The position numbers and the translations under genes were made by a program. Shown piece after piece: positions 32,758-40,939 of a DNA stretch of 64,000 nucleotides. The notes below the pieces were generated by a model that worked only from the letters and a program-made list of their open reading frames with translations, ran no database searches and was not told the DNA's origin. The DNA is from Anaerolineales bacterium (GTDB taxonomy: Bacteria; Chloroflexota; Anaerolineae; 4572-78; J111), in NCBI GenBank assembly GCA_015075405.1, contig JABTUK010000005.1, positions 709,747 through 773,746 on the forward strand. Reading direction: 5' to 3'. Numbering within the stretch: the stretch's first letter is position 1; each line of letters starts with the position of its first letter.

Positions 32758-33498
32758 TTAAACCACCATCGCCCCCTCATAATAAAGGACCTGGTTCTGC
32801 TCATCTCGAACCGCGCGGGCGCTGTTGCGAACCCAGATAATGGTTCCATCGAGCCGGCGCACCTGAACTTCAAAGTTCTGTACCACCCCCTCCTGTTCGA
32901 CCAGCGTCTGCCACCGCTGCCGCTCGTCCGTGTCGGCGTACAAATGGTTCAAATTGATATCCAGCAACGCCTCTCGGTTGGGATAACCTAACATTTGAAC
33001 CAACGCCGGATTGGCATCCAAAAACTTCCCTGTTGGAGTAGAGCGGTACAAGCCTACCGGCACCCCATCGAACAGACTGCGATAGCGAGTTTCCGCTTCG
33101 CGGAGGGCTTGCTGCTGCCGCGCCTGCTCTAACGCCAGGCGAACAGCCGCGGTGAGGCGGGTGAAATGTTTGGGGGATTTGAGGACATAATCATTTAGCC
33201 CGGCTTTCATGGCTTCAACCGCCACTTCCTCGCTGCCGGTAGCGGTAAACATCACCACCGGGCAATCAGGCCAACGATTTTTTACCGTGCGCAAGACGGT
33301 CACACCATCGGTCCAGCGCAACTGGTAATCGGTAATCACCAGATCGAAACCACCTGCTTGCAACGCTCCATTAAATCCGTCAGCATCGGCAACCTCGACA
33401 ATTTCGATATTGGTAAAATTGCGCCGCAGTTCACGCACGGCCAGGGTCCGGTCATCGGGGTTATCATCAATAAGCAAAAGGCGCAGTGTTTGGTTCAT
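32758..33498 (-). CDS. Response regulator with PAS domain
   Basis: A 246-residue protein. The receiver domain is at 1-125 (LLLIDDNPDDRTL acidic pocket, FDLVITDYQLRWTDGV phosphoacceptor, VVMFTATGSEEVAVEAM and YVLKSPKHF Lys). The PAS domain is at about 135-246 (ETRYRSLFDGVPVGLYRSTPTGKFLDANPALVQMLGY, NLNHLYADTDER, VQVRRLDGTIIWVRNSARAV). There is no DNA-binding or catalytic output domain, so it probably acts through protein contacts. Start behind GGAGG. It is on the same strand as the Ser/Thr kinase, upstream of it. Confidence 0.83.
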   Translation of the reverse strand: MNQTLRLLLIDDNPDDRTLAVRELRRNFTNIEIVEVADADGFNGALQAGGFDLVITDYQLRWTDGVTVLRTVKNRWPDCPVVMFTATGSEEVAVEAMKAGLNDYVLKSPKHFTRLTAAVRLALEQARQQQALREAETRYRSLFDGVPVGLYRSTPTGKFLDANPALVQMLGYPNREALLDINLNHLYADTDERQRWQTLVEQEGVVQNFEVQVRRLDGTIIWVRNSARAVRDEQNQVLYYEGAMVV

Positions 33499-33609
33499 TG
33501 CGCACCTCCATTGGCGTCACTCAAAACCTGAGTTATGCTCTCGTGCAATCAATAATCATACCACTCACTGCCTGTTTTACCAAAGGTCGGGCGTGAACAG
33601 AAACCAGTC

Positions 33610-33684
33610 ATCGGAGGTCAGTTATCAGTAGCCAGAAAAGACTGTATTTTACTAACTACTGACTACTGACTTCTGACTACTGGT
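33610..33684. repeat. GACTACTGAC word repeat behind the SIS gene
   Basis: AGGTCAGTTATCAGTAGCCAG faces ACTACTGACTACTGACTTC. It adjoins the stop codon of the SIS-domain gene. Related to 10596-10664. Confidence 0.72.
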
Positions 33685-34724
33685 TACAGCGTCTCAGTCA
33701 CTTTTTTCAAGCCCACCGGTTGGTCGGGGTTGAGACCTTTGGCCTGGGCCAGGGCCAGACTGAAACACTGTCCCGGCAGAACGGCCACCAGTGGGGTGAG
33801 CCAGGCGGGGATGTGGGGAGGTAGCGGCAGCGGTAACTGAGCCTGGCTGAGCAGCACCTCATCTTCTGAGATAACCAACAGTTCGGCCCCCAGATCTTTG
33901 AGGTCGCTCACCAGGCTGCGTAAATCATCGGCGACGGTATCGGTGGGGGCGACAACCAGGGTAGGGAAACCCCGCCCCACCATGGCAATCGGGCCGTGGC
34001 GAAAGTCCGCGGAAGAGTACGGCTCGGCTACGGCGCGGGTCAACTCTTTGATTTTGAGGGCAATTTCAAAGGCTGTGGCAAAGTTGTAACCGCGACCAAT
34101 CACCACACAGTGGCCCATGTAGCGATACCGTTCCGCCCGCGCCATCAGCGGGGCCAGGCCGGTCAGGGTTTGGCGCATGAGATCGGGAAGCTGCCGGAGT
34201 TGGGCGTATCTTTGCTCATCTGCCGCCAGCGCCGCCGACAGGAGAGCCAAGGTGGTGAGAGAAGTGGTATAAGTTTTGGTGGCGGCAATGGCTCGCTCCG
34301 GCCCGGCATGAAGGGGAATAACTTCCTCGGCGGCCTGGGCCAGGGGCGAGGCCGGATCATTGGTAATAGCCAGGGTAGGCCGGCCCTGCCGCCGGGCTTC
34401 GCTGATGACTGCGCCAATATCCGGCGATTGGCCCGACTGCGAAATGCCGACCACCAGCGCCCCATTGAGCAGCGGCGGGCGGTCATATAAAGTAAAAAGA
34501 GAGGGAGTAGCCAGGGCGACCGGCAGACGGTTATACACTCCAAACGCATACTGGGCATAACGCGCCGCATTATCCGAAGTCCCGCGCGCGGCAATCAAAA
34601 CATAATCAAACCGGCCGCGCAGCGAAGCCGCCAAACGCCGGACATGTTCTGTCTCGTTGTCCAGCAGCCGTTGGATTGCTAATGGCTGCTCATTGATTTC
34701 CTGCTCTAAAATAGAAGTGGACAT
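33684..34724 (-). CDS. SIS-domain sugar isomerase/deaminase (GlmS C-half type)
   Basis: A 346-residue protein with two SIS domains and no glutaminase domain. The N-terminus MSTSILEQEINEQPLAIQRLL is the usual E-I-x-E-Q-P start. ARGTSDNAARYAQYAF and GISQSGQSPDIGAVISEA are sugar-phosphate loops; the second SIS domain includes CVVIGRGYNFATAFEIALKIKEL and the conserved SSADFRHGPIAMV. Known relatives are glucosamine-6-phosphate deaminases (AgaS/GlmD-like) and FrlB-type enzymes. Next gene upstream on the same strand is a DegT aminotransferase, so an amino-sugar role is reasonable. Confidence 0.83.
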   Translation of the reverse strand: MSTSILEQEINEQPLAIQRLLDNETEHVRRLAASLRGRFDYVLIAARGTSDNAARYAQYAFGVYNRLPVALATPSLFTLYDRPPLLNGALVVGISQSGQSPDIGAVISEARRQGRPTLAITNDPASPLAQAAEEVIPLHAGPERAIAATKTYTTSLTTLALLSAALAADEQRYAQLRQLPDLMRQTLTGLAPLMARAERYRYMGHCVVIGRGYNFATAFEIALKIKELTRAVAEPYSSADFRHGPIAMVGRGFPTLVVAPTDTVADDLRSLVSDLKDLGAELLVISEDEVLLSQAQLPLPLPPHIPAWLTPLVAVLPGQCFSLALAQAKGLNPDQPVGLKKVTETL

Positions 34725-34756
34725 TGCCTTACCTATCCTTGCTTAAAGAGGAGTGA

Positions 34757-34812
34757 AACGTGATGTGTGATGCGTGAGAAAGTCATTACGCTTTACGTTT
34801 TACGTTTTATCC
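34757..34812. repeat. GTGATGTGTGATGCGTGA word repeat
   Basis: AACGTGATGTGTGATGCGTG is followed by TTACGCTTTACGTTTTACG. It fills the gap between the DegT and SIS genes. Related to 13541-13592 and 40207-40290. Confidence 0.7.
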
Positions 34813-34820
34813 AGATTAAA

Positions 34821-36059
34821 TTACCGGGCGGGATTCCGCAACTCGGCTGCATGGGCCTGAATCTTGCGGATTGCCGCCACAGCGTCGTCCACGCCCCGCG
34901 GCCCGGCGCGGAAGATGGCCTCGTCCAACCAGACTGCCTCGTGTTCGCAGGCCCGTTCCGCCTGCGGTAAATGCATGGTCTCAAACTGAAATCGCTCAGG
35001 AAAGGCGCTGGGGACGGGCAGTTTGGACAGGTGCGGTTGGAATAATTCGTAGTGGTGCATGGCCTCGTAGCCCTCCCAGCAGGGAATCCCTTCAGCCGCC
35101 AACGCCGCACAGACCAACTTGTGCTCCGCGCCAAAAACCGCCGGGTTAACGGCAAAAATGTAGCGATAGAAGGAGCGGGTGGTGTGACGCGGGTCGCGCT
35201 TGAGAATACGGACACCGGGGATGTCGCTGAGCGCCTCGTCCATATAGTCGCCCATTGCTTCGCGCTGGCGGGCCTGCTCCGGGAATCGCTCAATCGCCAC
35301 GTTGCCCAGGGCTGCCTGAATTTCGGGCATGCGAAAGTTCGCGCCCATGGTAAACATCTGCTCGGCCTCATCATGAGGCCGGCCGCAGTCAATGATGCTG
35401 GCAACACGGGTCGCCAGTTCAGGGGTGCGACACAACAAGACGCCGCCTTCGCCGGTGCTGAGAATTTTGGAGGATTGCAGGCTGAAGGAACCAAAATGGC
35501 CGATGGTCCCCGCGCCGCGCCCGCGCCATTTGGCCCCGTGAGCGTGGGCGCAGTCTTCGATGACAATCAAGTTATGCCGCTCGGCAATATCCATGAGGGC
35601 GTCCATATCGGCCATTTGCGCGCCGAGGTGAACGGGAATAACCGCTTTCGTTTTGGGTGTTATCGCGGCTTCGACCGCTTTGGGGTCAATGCAATAGGTT
35701 TCCGGGTCAATATCCACGATGACCGGAATGGCCCCGGCGGCCATCGGCGCGGTGGCAGTGGCCTGGAAGGTGTAGGCCGGCACAATCACTTCATCGCCCC
35801 AGCCGATACCGGCGGCGCGCAGGGCGACCTCCATCGTGATTGTGCCGTTGGCTACGGCGACAGCATAGCCGCCGCCCTGCATGTCGGCAAAGCGCCGGGT
35901 GAACTCGGCCGTTTGGGGGCCGGGGTAGGGGTAGCCGCCCCACCGCCCCGATTTGATGACGGCTGTAACTGCTTCAATGTCCCGTTCGTCGTGGACGGGC
36001 CAGGCGGGGTAGGGTTCTTTGCGGACGGGTTCGCTGCCGTGAAGGGCAAGATTGGACAT
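34821..36059 (-). CDS. DegT/DnrJ/EryC1/StrS-family PLP aminotransferase
   Basis: A 412-residue PLP enzyme. AVANGTITMEVALRAAGIGWGDEVIVPAYTFQATATA (cofactor phosphate loop), VIEDCAHAHGAKWRGRGAG with the Asp that binds the PLP nitrogen, and SFSLQSSKILSTGEGG with the Schiff-base Lys. These proteins transaminate keto-sugars or keto-inositols with Glu or Gln as donor. The SSK..STGEGG site resembles the scyllo-inosose aminotransferase branch as much as the nucleotide-sugar branch. With inositol genes 10 kb away, an amino-inositol role is possible but unproven. Start behind GGAGC. Confidence 0.85.
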   Translation of the reverse strand: MSNLALHGSEPVRKEPYPAWPVHDERDIEAVTAVIKSGRWGGYPYPGPQTAEFTRRFADMQGGGYAVAVANGTITMEVALRAAGIGWGDEVIVPAYTFQATATAPMAAGAIPVIVDIDPETYCIDPKAVEAAITPKTKAVIPVHLGAQMADMDALMDIAERHNLIVIEDCAHAHGAKWRGRGAGTIGHFGSFSLQSSKILSTGEGGVLLCRTPELATRVASIIDCGRPHDEAEQMFTMGANFRMPEIQAALGNVAIERFPEQARQREAMGDYMDEALSDIPGVRILKRDPRHTTRSFYRYIFAVNPAVFGAEHKLVCAALAAEGIPCWEGYEAMHHYELFQPHLSKLPVPSAFPERFQFETMHLPQAERACEHEAVWLDEAIFRAGPRGVDDAVAAIRKIQAHAAELRNPAR

Positions 36060-36080
36060 GGTAAAGCTCCTCTATATAGA

Positions 36081-36161
36081 ACCGCAGATGAACGCGGATA
36101 AACGCAGATAAAATTAATTTTTGCTTTTATATCTGCGTCCATCTGTGTGCATCTGCGGTTA
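36081..36161. repeat. GCGGATAAACGCAGAT hairpin, left side of the GxxExxY cassette
   Basis: ACCGCAGATGAACGCGGATA and AACGCAGATA pair with TATCTGCGTCCATCTG and GCATCTGCGGTTAA. The right end coincides with the stop codon of the GxxExxY gene. Confidence 0.82.
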
Positions 36162-36551
36162 AAAATTTTTGACCACTCGTTTAATTTGAACCTTTGGCTG
36201 ACCGAAGTTAATCAACAGACAAACGGATAGACCCGTTGCTTTGAGATAATTAAGGCATTGGGCCATGTGAATTTCGTCAAATGCTTTGACCGCTTTAAGC
36301 TCCACCAGAACACATCCTTCCACCAATAAATCCGCTGCAAATTCACCCACTACAATTCCGTCATAATGGACCTGAATGCCATATTGCTGGACAACTTGCA
36401 GCCCCGCTTTGCGAAGTTCATGAGCCAGCGCATTTTCGTAGACTTTTTCCAAAAATCCATTGCCCAATGTGTTGCCGACGGTATAGGCACAACCAATTAT
36501 CCGTTCGGTTATCTTATTTAGCTCTAATCTCCGCGCTTCATCAATATCCAT
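36159..36551 (-). CDS. GxxExxY-family protein (PD-(D/E)XK fold)
   Basis: A 130-residue protein of the GxxExxY family. The name motif is in LGNGFLEKVYENALAHEL (about residues 27-45). EFAADLLVEGCVLVELKAV is the D-x(n)-E-x-K pattern of PD-(D/E)XK nucleases, followed by AQCLNYLKATGLSVCLLINFG. The catalytic residues appear intact. The family is widespread, often in repeats, and has no firm function. The gene is bracketed by the same GATGAACGCGGATAAACGCA repeat on both sides (36081-36161 and 36566-36599), as if the cassette moved as a unit. Start ATG at 36551 behind AAGGG. Confidence 0.87.
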   Translation of the reverse strand: MDIDEARRLELNKITERIIGCAYTVGNTLGNGFLEKVYENALAHELRKAGLQVVQQYGIQVHYDGIVVGEFAADLLVEGCVLVELKAVKAFDEIHMAQCLNYLKATGLSVCLLINFGQPKVQIKRVVKNF

Positions 36552-36565
36552 AGTGATACCCTTAT

Positions 36566-36599
36566 AAATCTGCGTTTATCCGCGTTCATCTGTGGTTGC
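36566..36599. repeat. GCGTTTATCCGCGTTCATC repeat, right side of the GxxExxY cassette
   Basis: Matches one arm of 36081-36161. On the minus strand it encodes the last codons (ATTDERG) and the TAA stop of the GAF histidine kinase at 36576. Confidence 0.8.
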
Positions 36600-37769
36600 A
36601 ATGGGCAAAGTAAACCAGAAGGTGCTGCCATTCCCCGGTTCGCTCTCTACGCCGATTTTGCCACCGAGGCGTTCGACTATGCGTTTGGCGATGTAAAGGC
36701 CGAGACCAAAGCCCTCTTGTTCACGCACAACGGAATGGTCAGCTCGGAAGTCCGCTTCAAAAATTCTTCTTTGATCTTCCGAGTTGATACCAATACCCGT
36801 ATCAGTAATCTTGACTCGCACAAAGGTATTATCCACTTCGGCAGAAGCTATAATTTTCCCCAGTGAGGGTGTGTACTTATGCGCATTATCAATTAGTTTG
36901 GTGAGAATTTTGGATAACATCCATTGATCGGCATAAACAGGAGGAAGATTTGGCAGATTAAGACTAATAGTTTGTCCTTTAGCCTCAATTTGGGAGCGAA
37001 AGTCAGAAACTACCTCTTCAAACGGGGCAGCTAAATTAACTGAGCTAATCTTTATATGAGCATCAATCCTTGAAATCTCCATTTCAGAGGAGATTAATGT
37101 CAATAGTTTACTTGTATAACTGCGGATTATATTGAGCCATTTCTTCTGATCTTCATTCGCCGTGTCTGCCATTTTAGCGAGCAACAAATCAGCAAAACCT
37201 TTAATAACAGTGAGAGGCGTACGCCACTCATGAGAAATACTTGCTATATAACTGTAGCAATTTTGCTCCATCATCTCGTATCGCTGGGAATTTTGGATGG
37301 CAAGAGTAGCCTGTTCCGCAAAAGCCTCAAATAAGGTCAAGTCTTCGGTAGTAAACTGGCCAACCCGGGTTTCCCAATCTACGCACATCACTCCAATGAT
37401 TTCATCCCGCGCCCGGAACGGCACAATCACGACAGTGCGCGGCGTAGGCGAGACGTCTGGTGGATCAGGCTTGAGCGTACTTTGCCCTGTCTCTAGCACC
37501 TGACAGGCCAAAGCGTAATCTGGTTCATTTTCTTTGGCAATGGTTTCGGGGTTCAGATTGTGAGCCGCACGGACTCTCGGCTCACCCCACGACTCACAGA
37601 GCATAATAAACCCTCGCTCCGCGCCCACCAGCCAAACCGCCTTCTCGATCACCCGGTTCAGGGTTTCGGTTAAATCCAGCGAAGCGTGGAGCTCGCGGGT
37701 GGCCTCATACAAGACAGCCAAACGAGGATAATCCAGGTGGTAATCGGCAATGTTAGGATGCTCCATCAT
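36576..37769 (-). CDS. GAF-domain sensor histidine kinase
   Basis: A 397-residue cytoplasmic histidine kinase. GAF domain at about 15-165 (LDLTETLNRVIEKAVWLVGAERGFIML...). The H-box YIASISHEWRTPLTVIKGFADLLL carries Trp where most kinases have Leu. ATPase motifs are LTKLIDNAHKYTP (N), ITDTGIGI (G1) and GFGLGLYIAKRIVERLGGKI (G2). I chose ATG 37769, 7 bases behind the PIN stop; the longer frame would overlap that gene. The end of the frame is encoded by the cassette repeat. The signal is unknown; no cognate regulator is adjacent. Confidence 0.83.
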   Translation of the reverse strand: MMEHPNIADYHLDYPRLAVLYEATRELHASLDLTETLNRVIEKAVWLVGAERGFIMLCESWGEPRVRAAHNLNPETIAKENEPDYALACQVLETGQSTLKPDPPDVSPTPRTVVIVPFRARDEIIGVMCVDWETRVGQFTTEDLTLFEAFAEQATLAIQNSQRYEMMEQNCYSYIASISHEWRTPLTVIKGFADLLLAKMADTANEDQKKWLNIIRSYTSKLLTLISSEMEISRIDAHIKISSVNLAAPFEEVVSDFRSQIEAKGQTISLNLPNLPPVYADQWMLSKILTKLIDNAHKYTPSLGKIIASAEVDNTFVRVKITDTGIGINSEDQRRIFEADFRADHSVVREQEGFGLGLYIAKRIVERLGGKIGVESEPGNGSTFWFTLPIATTDERG

Positions 37770-37776
37770 TTCACGC

Positions 37777-38199
37777 TCAACTCTCCAGCCGTAGCTTGAT
37801 AAACTGAACGGCATTTACAATCCGAATTTGTCCAAGTCTGTCCAGATCAAGCAGATGTTGGTCGCCGGAAACAACATAGTTAGCCTGGGCAGACAGGGCG
37901 CAAGCCAAGACTTCATCATCATCGGGATCAGCGGCGACAAGCGGTTCAACGGTTGTTACCTGGATAATTTCAGCCAGAGCACAGCGTACCCATCTACTAC
38001 TTCTTCGGGGGTAGCGCCAATCAGGGCCAGTCGAGCCACAAAATTTAGGGCGACGCAAAACATCCAGCAGTTCAATTAACAGAGCTTGAGAAGAACAGAG
38101 CGTAACTTCGCCTGATCGGGCCAAATCAAGGATGCGACGTGGATTGCCAGGCCAAAGAAGACCAGAAATAACCGTATTCGTATCGAGTACCACGCGCAT
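37777..38199 (-). CDS. PIN-domain toxin with two compensating indels
   Basis: A 140-residue PIN protein of the COG1569 (putative toxin) type. MRVVLDTNTVISGLLWPG has the first catalytic Asp, SSQALLIELLDVLRRPKF is the second block and AADPDDDEVLACALSAQANYVVSGDQHLLDL holds the later acidic residues. Between them, 38043 down to 37975 reads CGSTGPDWRYPRRSSRWVRC, unlike the family. Shifting frame there gives KFVARLALIGATPEEVVDGYAVL, the normal sequence. One extra T (TTTT at 38040-38043) and an extra CT (CTCTGG at 37974-37979) explain it. Either the toxin is damaged or these are sequencing errors. It pairs with the AbrB-like gene 3 bases upstream. Confidence 0.8.
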   Translation of the reverse strand: MRVVLDTNTVISGLLWPGNPRRILDLARSGEVTLCSSQALLIELLDVLRRPKFCGSTGPDWRYPRRSSRWVRCALAEIIQVTTVEPLVAADPDDDEVLACALSAQANYVVSGDQHLLDLDRLGQIRIVNAVQFIKLRLES

Positions 38200-38202
38200 A
38201 GT

Positions 38203-38490
38203 TTACTTTTTTTCTGCCTGGTAAGCCTCTATTTCGGCTTGAATTTCATCCTCGGTTAAAGGGGCTATTTCATTCAGACTCGCCAGGCGATCAGCAATAT
38301 CGAAAAGCCGGGTAATTTTATCCTGCGCTGAAGTTGGTTGAGCTGTCTGCTCTTCCATCAATGGTTTCATCACAATCAAATCTTCATCCCACAGGATAGC
38401 CAGTTCCGCTGTATCTTTCAGCCGTTCACGGAGTTCATCGGGTAGAACCAGCGTGCCTTCTGGTGAGATTTGAGCAATTTTAACAGGCAT
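38203..38490 (-). CDS. AbrB/MazE-like antitoxin
   Basis: A 95-residue protein. The N-terminal swapped-hairpin AbrB fold reads MPVKIAQISPEGTLVLPDELRERL, with AELAILWDEDLIVMKPL. The C-terminal acidic tail (about 60-95, LTEDEIQAEIEAYQAEKK) would bind the toxin. ATG 38490 follows GAGGAGA; the longer frame would start inside that ribosome site. It is three bases upstream of the PIN gene, the standard type II toxin-antitoxin layout. It probably represses its own promoter. Confidence 0.82.
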   Translation of the reverse strand: MPVKIAQISPEGTLVLPDELRERLKDTAELAILWDEDLIVMKPLMEEQTAQPTSAQDKITRLFDIADRLASLNEIAPLTEDEIQAEIEAYQAEKK

Positions 38491-38565
38491 AATGTATCTC
38501 CTCAAGATTAATAATTAGAGGCGCTATCGTATCAGTATCTTACCACAATCAGGCTCTTTTTTCTA

Positions 38566-39705
38566 TCACTCCAACACTCTTCTGGCAATCACCGTCCGCA
38601 AAATTTCGCTGGTTCCCTCACCGATGGTCAGCAAACGCTGGTCGCGGTAGATGCGTTCCAGGGGGAACTCGGCGCTGTAGCCGTAGCTGCCGTGAATTTG
38701 CAGCGCCTTGAAAGCCACCCGCTCGGCGGTTTCGCTGGCAAAAAGTTTAGCCATCGCCGCCTCTTTGCTAAAGGGTTGGCCCTGGTTTTTGAGCCAGGCC
38801 GCCCGGTAGACCAGCAGGCGGGCCGCTTCAATTTCGGTGCTCATATCGGCCAGCATGTGCTGGATGGCCTGGTGCTGGGCAATGGGCCGGCCAAAAGTTT
38901 GGCGTTCTTTGGCATAGCTCAGGGCCTCGTCCAGGGCCGCCTGAGCCAACCCGACCGCCATCGCCCCAATGCCAATCCGTCCTCCATCCAGCGTAGCCAG
39001 GGTTTGTTGCAGCCCCCGCCCCGCTTCGCCCAGCAGATTTTCGTGGGGAACGCGCACACTATCAAAAGTAAGCATGTGGGTGGGCGAGCCTTTCAGCCCC
39101 ATCTTCTTCTCCGGCGGATTGATCAGAAAGCCAGGCCGGTCCGTCTCGACAATGAGCAGACTGAACCCGTGCGTCCCGGCGTCCCGGTCGGTGCGGCACA
39201 GGGTAATCACAATTGAGGACAGGCTGGGGTTGGTAATCCAGGCTTTGCTGCCGTTGATAATCCAGCCATCATCCTCCAGGGTAGCCGTAGTTTGCGCACC
39301 GGCCAGGTCGCTGCCCGCGCCTGGTTCGGTCAGGGCCAGAGCGCCCAACCTTTCGCCTGACATCAAGGCTGGCAGGTATTTTGCTTTTTGTTCCGCCGTG
39401 CCAAAAGCGATCAGCGGACTGAGACACAGCCCATTGTGCGCCGCCACCGACAGGGCCGTGCTGCCGCAGGCCCGGCCCATTTCCTCGATGGCGATGGCCG
39501 CGCTGAGGACATCCAGCCCCGGCCCCCCCTCTGCTTCCGGCACAGGGAGCGCCAGCAGGCCCAGCGGAGCCATTTTTTTGATCACATCCAGCGGCAGCCT
39601 GGCTTCTGTGTCTGTTTGCGCGGCGCGAGGTTTTAGCTCTGTCTGGCAAAAATTATGCGCAGTTTCCTGCCACATGCGTTGTTCGGCGTTGAGTTGAAAG
39701 TCCAT
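38566..39705 (-). CDS. Acyl-CoA dehydrogenase (isovaleryl-CoA type by context)
   Basis: A 379-residue flavoprotein. LGALALTEPGAGSDLAGAQTTA and GSKAWITNPSLSSIVIT are the FAD/substrate motifs. FGRPIAQHQAIQHMLADM and the C-terminal GSYGYSAEFPLERIYRDQRLLTIGEGTSEI contain the usual dehydrogenase signatures, with Glu near residue 363 at the catalytic position of short-chain enzymes. It oxidises acyl-CoA to enoyl-CoA. It sits 6 bases behind the biotin carrier gene of a methylcrotonyl-CoA-carboxylase-type block, which favours isovaleryl-CoA as substrate. Start behind GAGGAG. Confidence 0.85.
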   Translation of the reverse strand: MDFQLNAEQRMWQETAHNFCQTELKPRAAQTDTEARLPLDVIKKMAPLGLLALPVPEAEGGPGLDVLSAAIAIEEMGRACGSTALSVAAHNGLCLSPLIAFGTAEQKAKYLPALMSGERLGALALTEPGAGSDLAGAQTTATLEDDGWIINGSKAWITNPSLSSIVITLCRTDRDAGTHGFSLLIVETDRPGFLINPPEKKMGLKGSPTHMLTFDSVRVPHENLLGEAGRGLQQTLATLDGGRIGIGAMAVGLAQAALDEALSYAKERQTFGRPIAQHQAIQHMLADMSTEIEAARLLVYRAAWLKNQGQPFSKEAAMAKLFASETAERVAFKALQIHGSYGYSAEFPLERIYRDQRLLTIGEGTSEILRTVIARRVLE

Positions 39706-39711
39706 AATATT

Positions 39712-40212
39712 TTACTCCTCTATTTCTACCAACACCTGCCCCCGCTCGACCACCTGCCCGGCGGTGCAGTACAAGCGGCGGACTCGCCCAGCATAGGGCG
39801 CGGTGAGGCGGAGTTCCATTTTCATCGCTTCCAGCACGAGCAGAGTGTCGCCGCGCGCAACCTCAGCCCCTTCCGTTACCAGGATTTCGCGGATCAGGCC
39901 GGGCATGGTTGCCGTCAAAGTGCCGGTGTCCGGGGCTGAGCCGTGAGCATGGCTCTTCGACCGTTGCGGTCGAGGTTTTTCCAGTTCCCAAGTTTCTCCG
40001 GCCACGACGACGTAATGGCGGGTAGGGGTGCGGGCAACAACCGCCTGCCACTGCTGCCCATCCACTTCCACATCGAGTTGGCCCGGTTCGCGCTGCCGAA
40101 CGGAAACATTATACTCAACCTCGCCCACCCGCACCCGAAAATGGTCGCCTACTCGCTCAACGGTGACGGTTTTTTGCTGCTCGCCGATTTGATAGGTAAA
40201 TTGTTTATTCAT
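39712..40212 (-). CDS. Biotin carboxyl carrier protein (split carboxylase alpha C-half)
   Basis: A 166-residue protein. The C-terminal biotinyl domain (about 95-166) ends in the attachment motif VLEAMKMELRLTAPYAGRVRRLYCTAGQVVERGQVLVEIEE, with Lys in AMKM. The N-terminal 80 residues are beta-rich (YQIGEQQKTVTVERVGDHFRVRVGEVEYNVSV) and resemble the BT domain that links the carboxylase and carrier parts of acyl-CoA carboxylase alpha chains. It is encoded apart from the biotin carboxylase, with a HAD gene between them. No clear ribosome site: the start lies in a GTGAAACGTGAGGCGTGA repeat. Confidence 0.83.
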   Translation of the reverse strand: MNKQFTYQIGEQQKTVTVERVGDHFRVRVGEVEYNVSVRQREPGQLDVEVDGQQWQAVVARTPTRHYVVVAGETWELEKPRPQRSKSHAHGSAPDTGTLTATMPGLIREILVTEGAEVARGDTLLVLEAMKMELRLTAPYAGRVRRLYCTAGQVVERGQVLVEIEE

Positions 40213-40290
40213 CAGTCACGTGAAACGTGAGGCGTGATACGTGATGAATTTAGCCAAAAACCCTCATGTATCACGTTTCACGCATCATAT
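40207..40290. repeat. ACGTGAAACGTGAGGCGTGA hairpin between HAD and BCCP
   Basis: GTGAAACGTGAGGCGTGATA pairs with ATGTATCACGTTTCACGC. It covers the last codons and stop of the HAD gene (MMRET then TGA) and the ribosome site region of the biotin carrier gene. Same family as 13541-13592 and 34757-34812. Confidence 0.82.
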
Positions 40291-40939
40291 AAGCCAAATC
40301 AGTCAGCTTGCTGATGGTTAGCGCCGGGGTAAAGCCCAGCTCATCCAGCGGATTGGCCGCACGATTAACCCAGAAGGTGCGGAAACCAAAGGCGGTCGCC
40401 CCAATGATGTCAAAGGAATTGGACGAGACAAAGCCAATTGTCGCTGGCTCCAGGCCCAATTTTTCAGCGGCCAACCGATAAACCTGGGGGCTGGGCTTGT
40501 AAATTTTAACCTCATCCACGCTGATGACGTGGGCAAAAGTTTGCTGTAAATTGGCATTGGCGACTATTGCGCTCAACATCGGTGGGGCGCCGTTGGACAA
40601 AATCGCCAGCGGGGTATCGGCCAGGGCCGCCAGCGCAGCGAGAACTTCGGGGTAGGGGTCAAGGTGGAGGTAGGCATCCATCAAGCGGGCCTGGGCTGCG
40701 GCGTCGGCAGGCAGGTGGAGCGTCCGGCAGGCAAAACGCAGCGCCTTCTCGGTGACTTGCCAGAAATCCTCGTACCGTTCCATCAAACTTAACAGCCAGC
40801 TATACTCCAATTGCTTAGCCCGCCACAGTTGGCTCAACGCCGCTCCCTGCTCTGGGAATAACTCATTGCACAAGCTGATAACCGAATATACGTCAAAAAG
40901 CGTGCCGTAAGCATCAAACACCACTGCTTTAACCGTCAT
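40271..40939 (-). CDS. HAD hydrolase, 2-haloacid-dehalogenase type
   Basis: A 222-residue HAD-superfamily protein of the type II 2-haloacid dehalogenase group. VFDAYGTLFDVYSV holds the nucleophile Asp, ILSNGAPPM is motif II (Ser-Asn), K in KIYKPSPQVYRLA is motif III and VSSNSFDIIGATAFGFRTFWVNR matches the S-S-N-x-x-D block of dehalogenases. True substrates may be other phosphorylated or halogenated acids. Its ATG overlaps the biotin carboxylase stop (ATGA), so the two are co-translated. The end is encoded by a repeat. Confidence 0.83.
   Translation of the reverse strand: MTVKAVVFDAYGTLFDVYSVISLCNELFPEQGAALSQLWRAKQLEYSWLLSLMERYEDFWQVTEKALRFACRTLHLPADAAAQARLMDAYLHLDPYPEVLAALAALADTPLAILSNGAPPMLSAIVANANLQQTFAHVISVDEVKIYKPSPQVYRLAAEKLGLEPATIGFVSSNSFDIIGATAFGFRTFWVNRAANPLDELGFTPALTISKLTDLAYMMRET

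Noticed and set aside
37975..38043. Programmed frameshifting in the PIN gene
   Set aside because: Two shifts that cancel would be needed and no slippery site with a stem was seen. Mutation or sequencing error is simpler.
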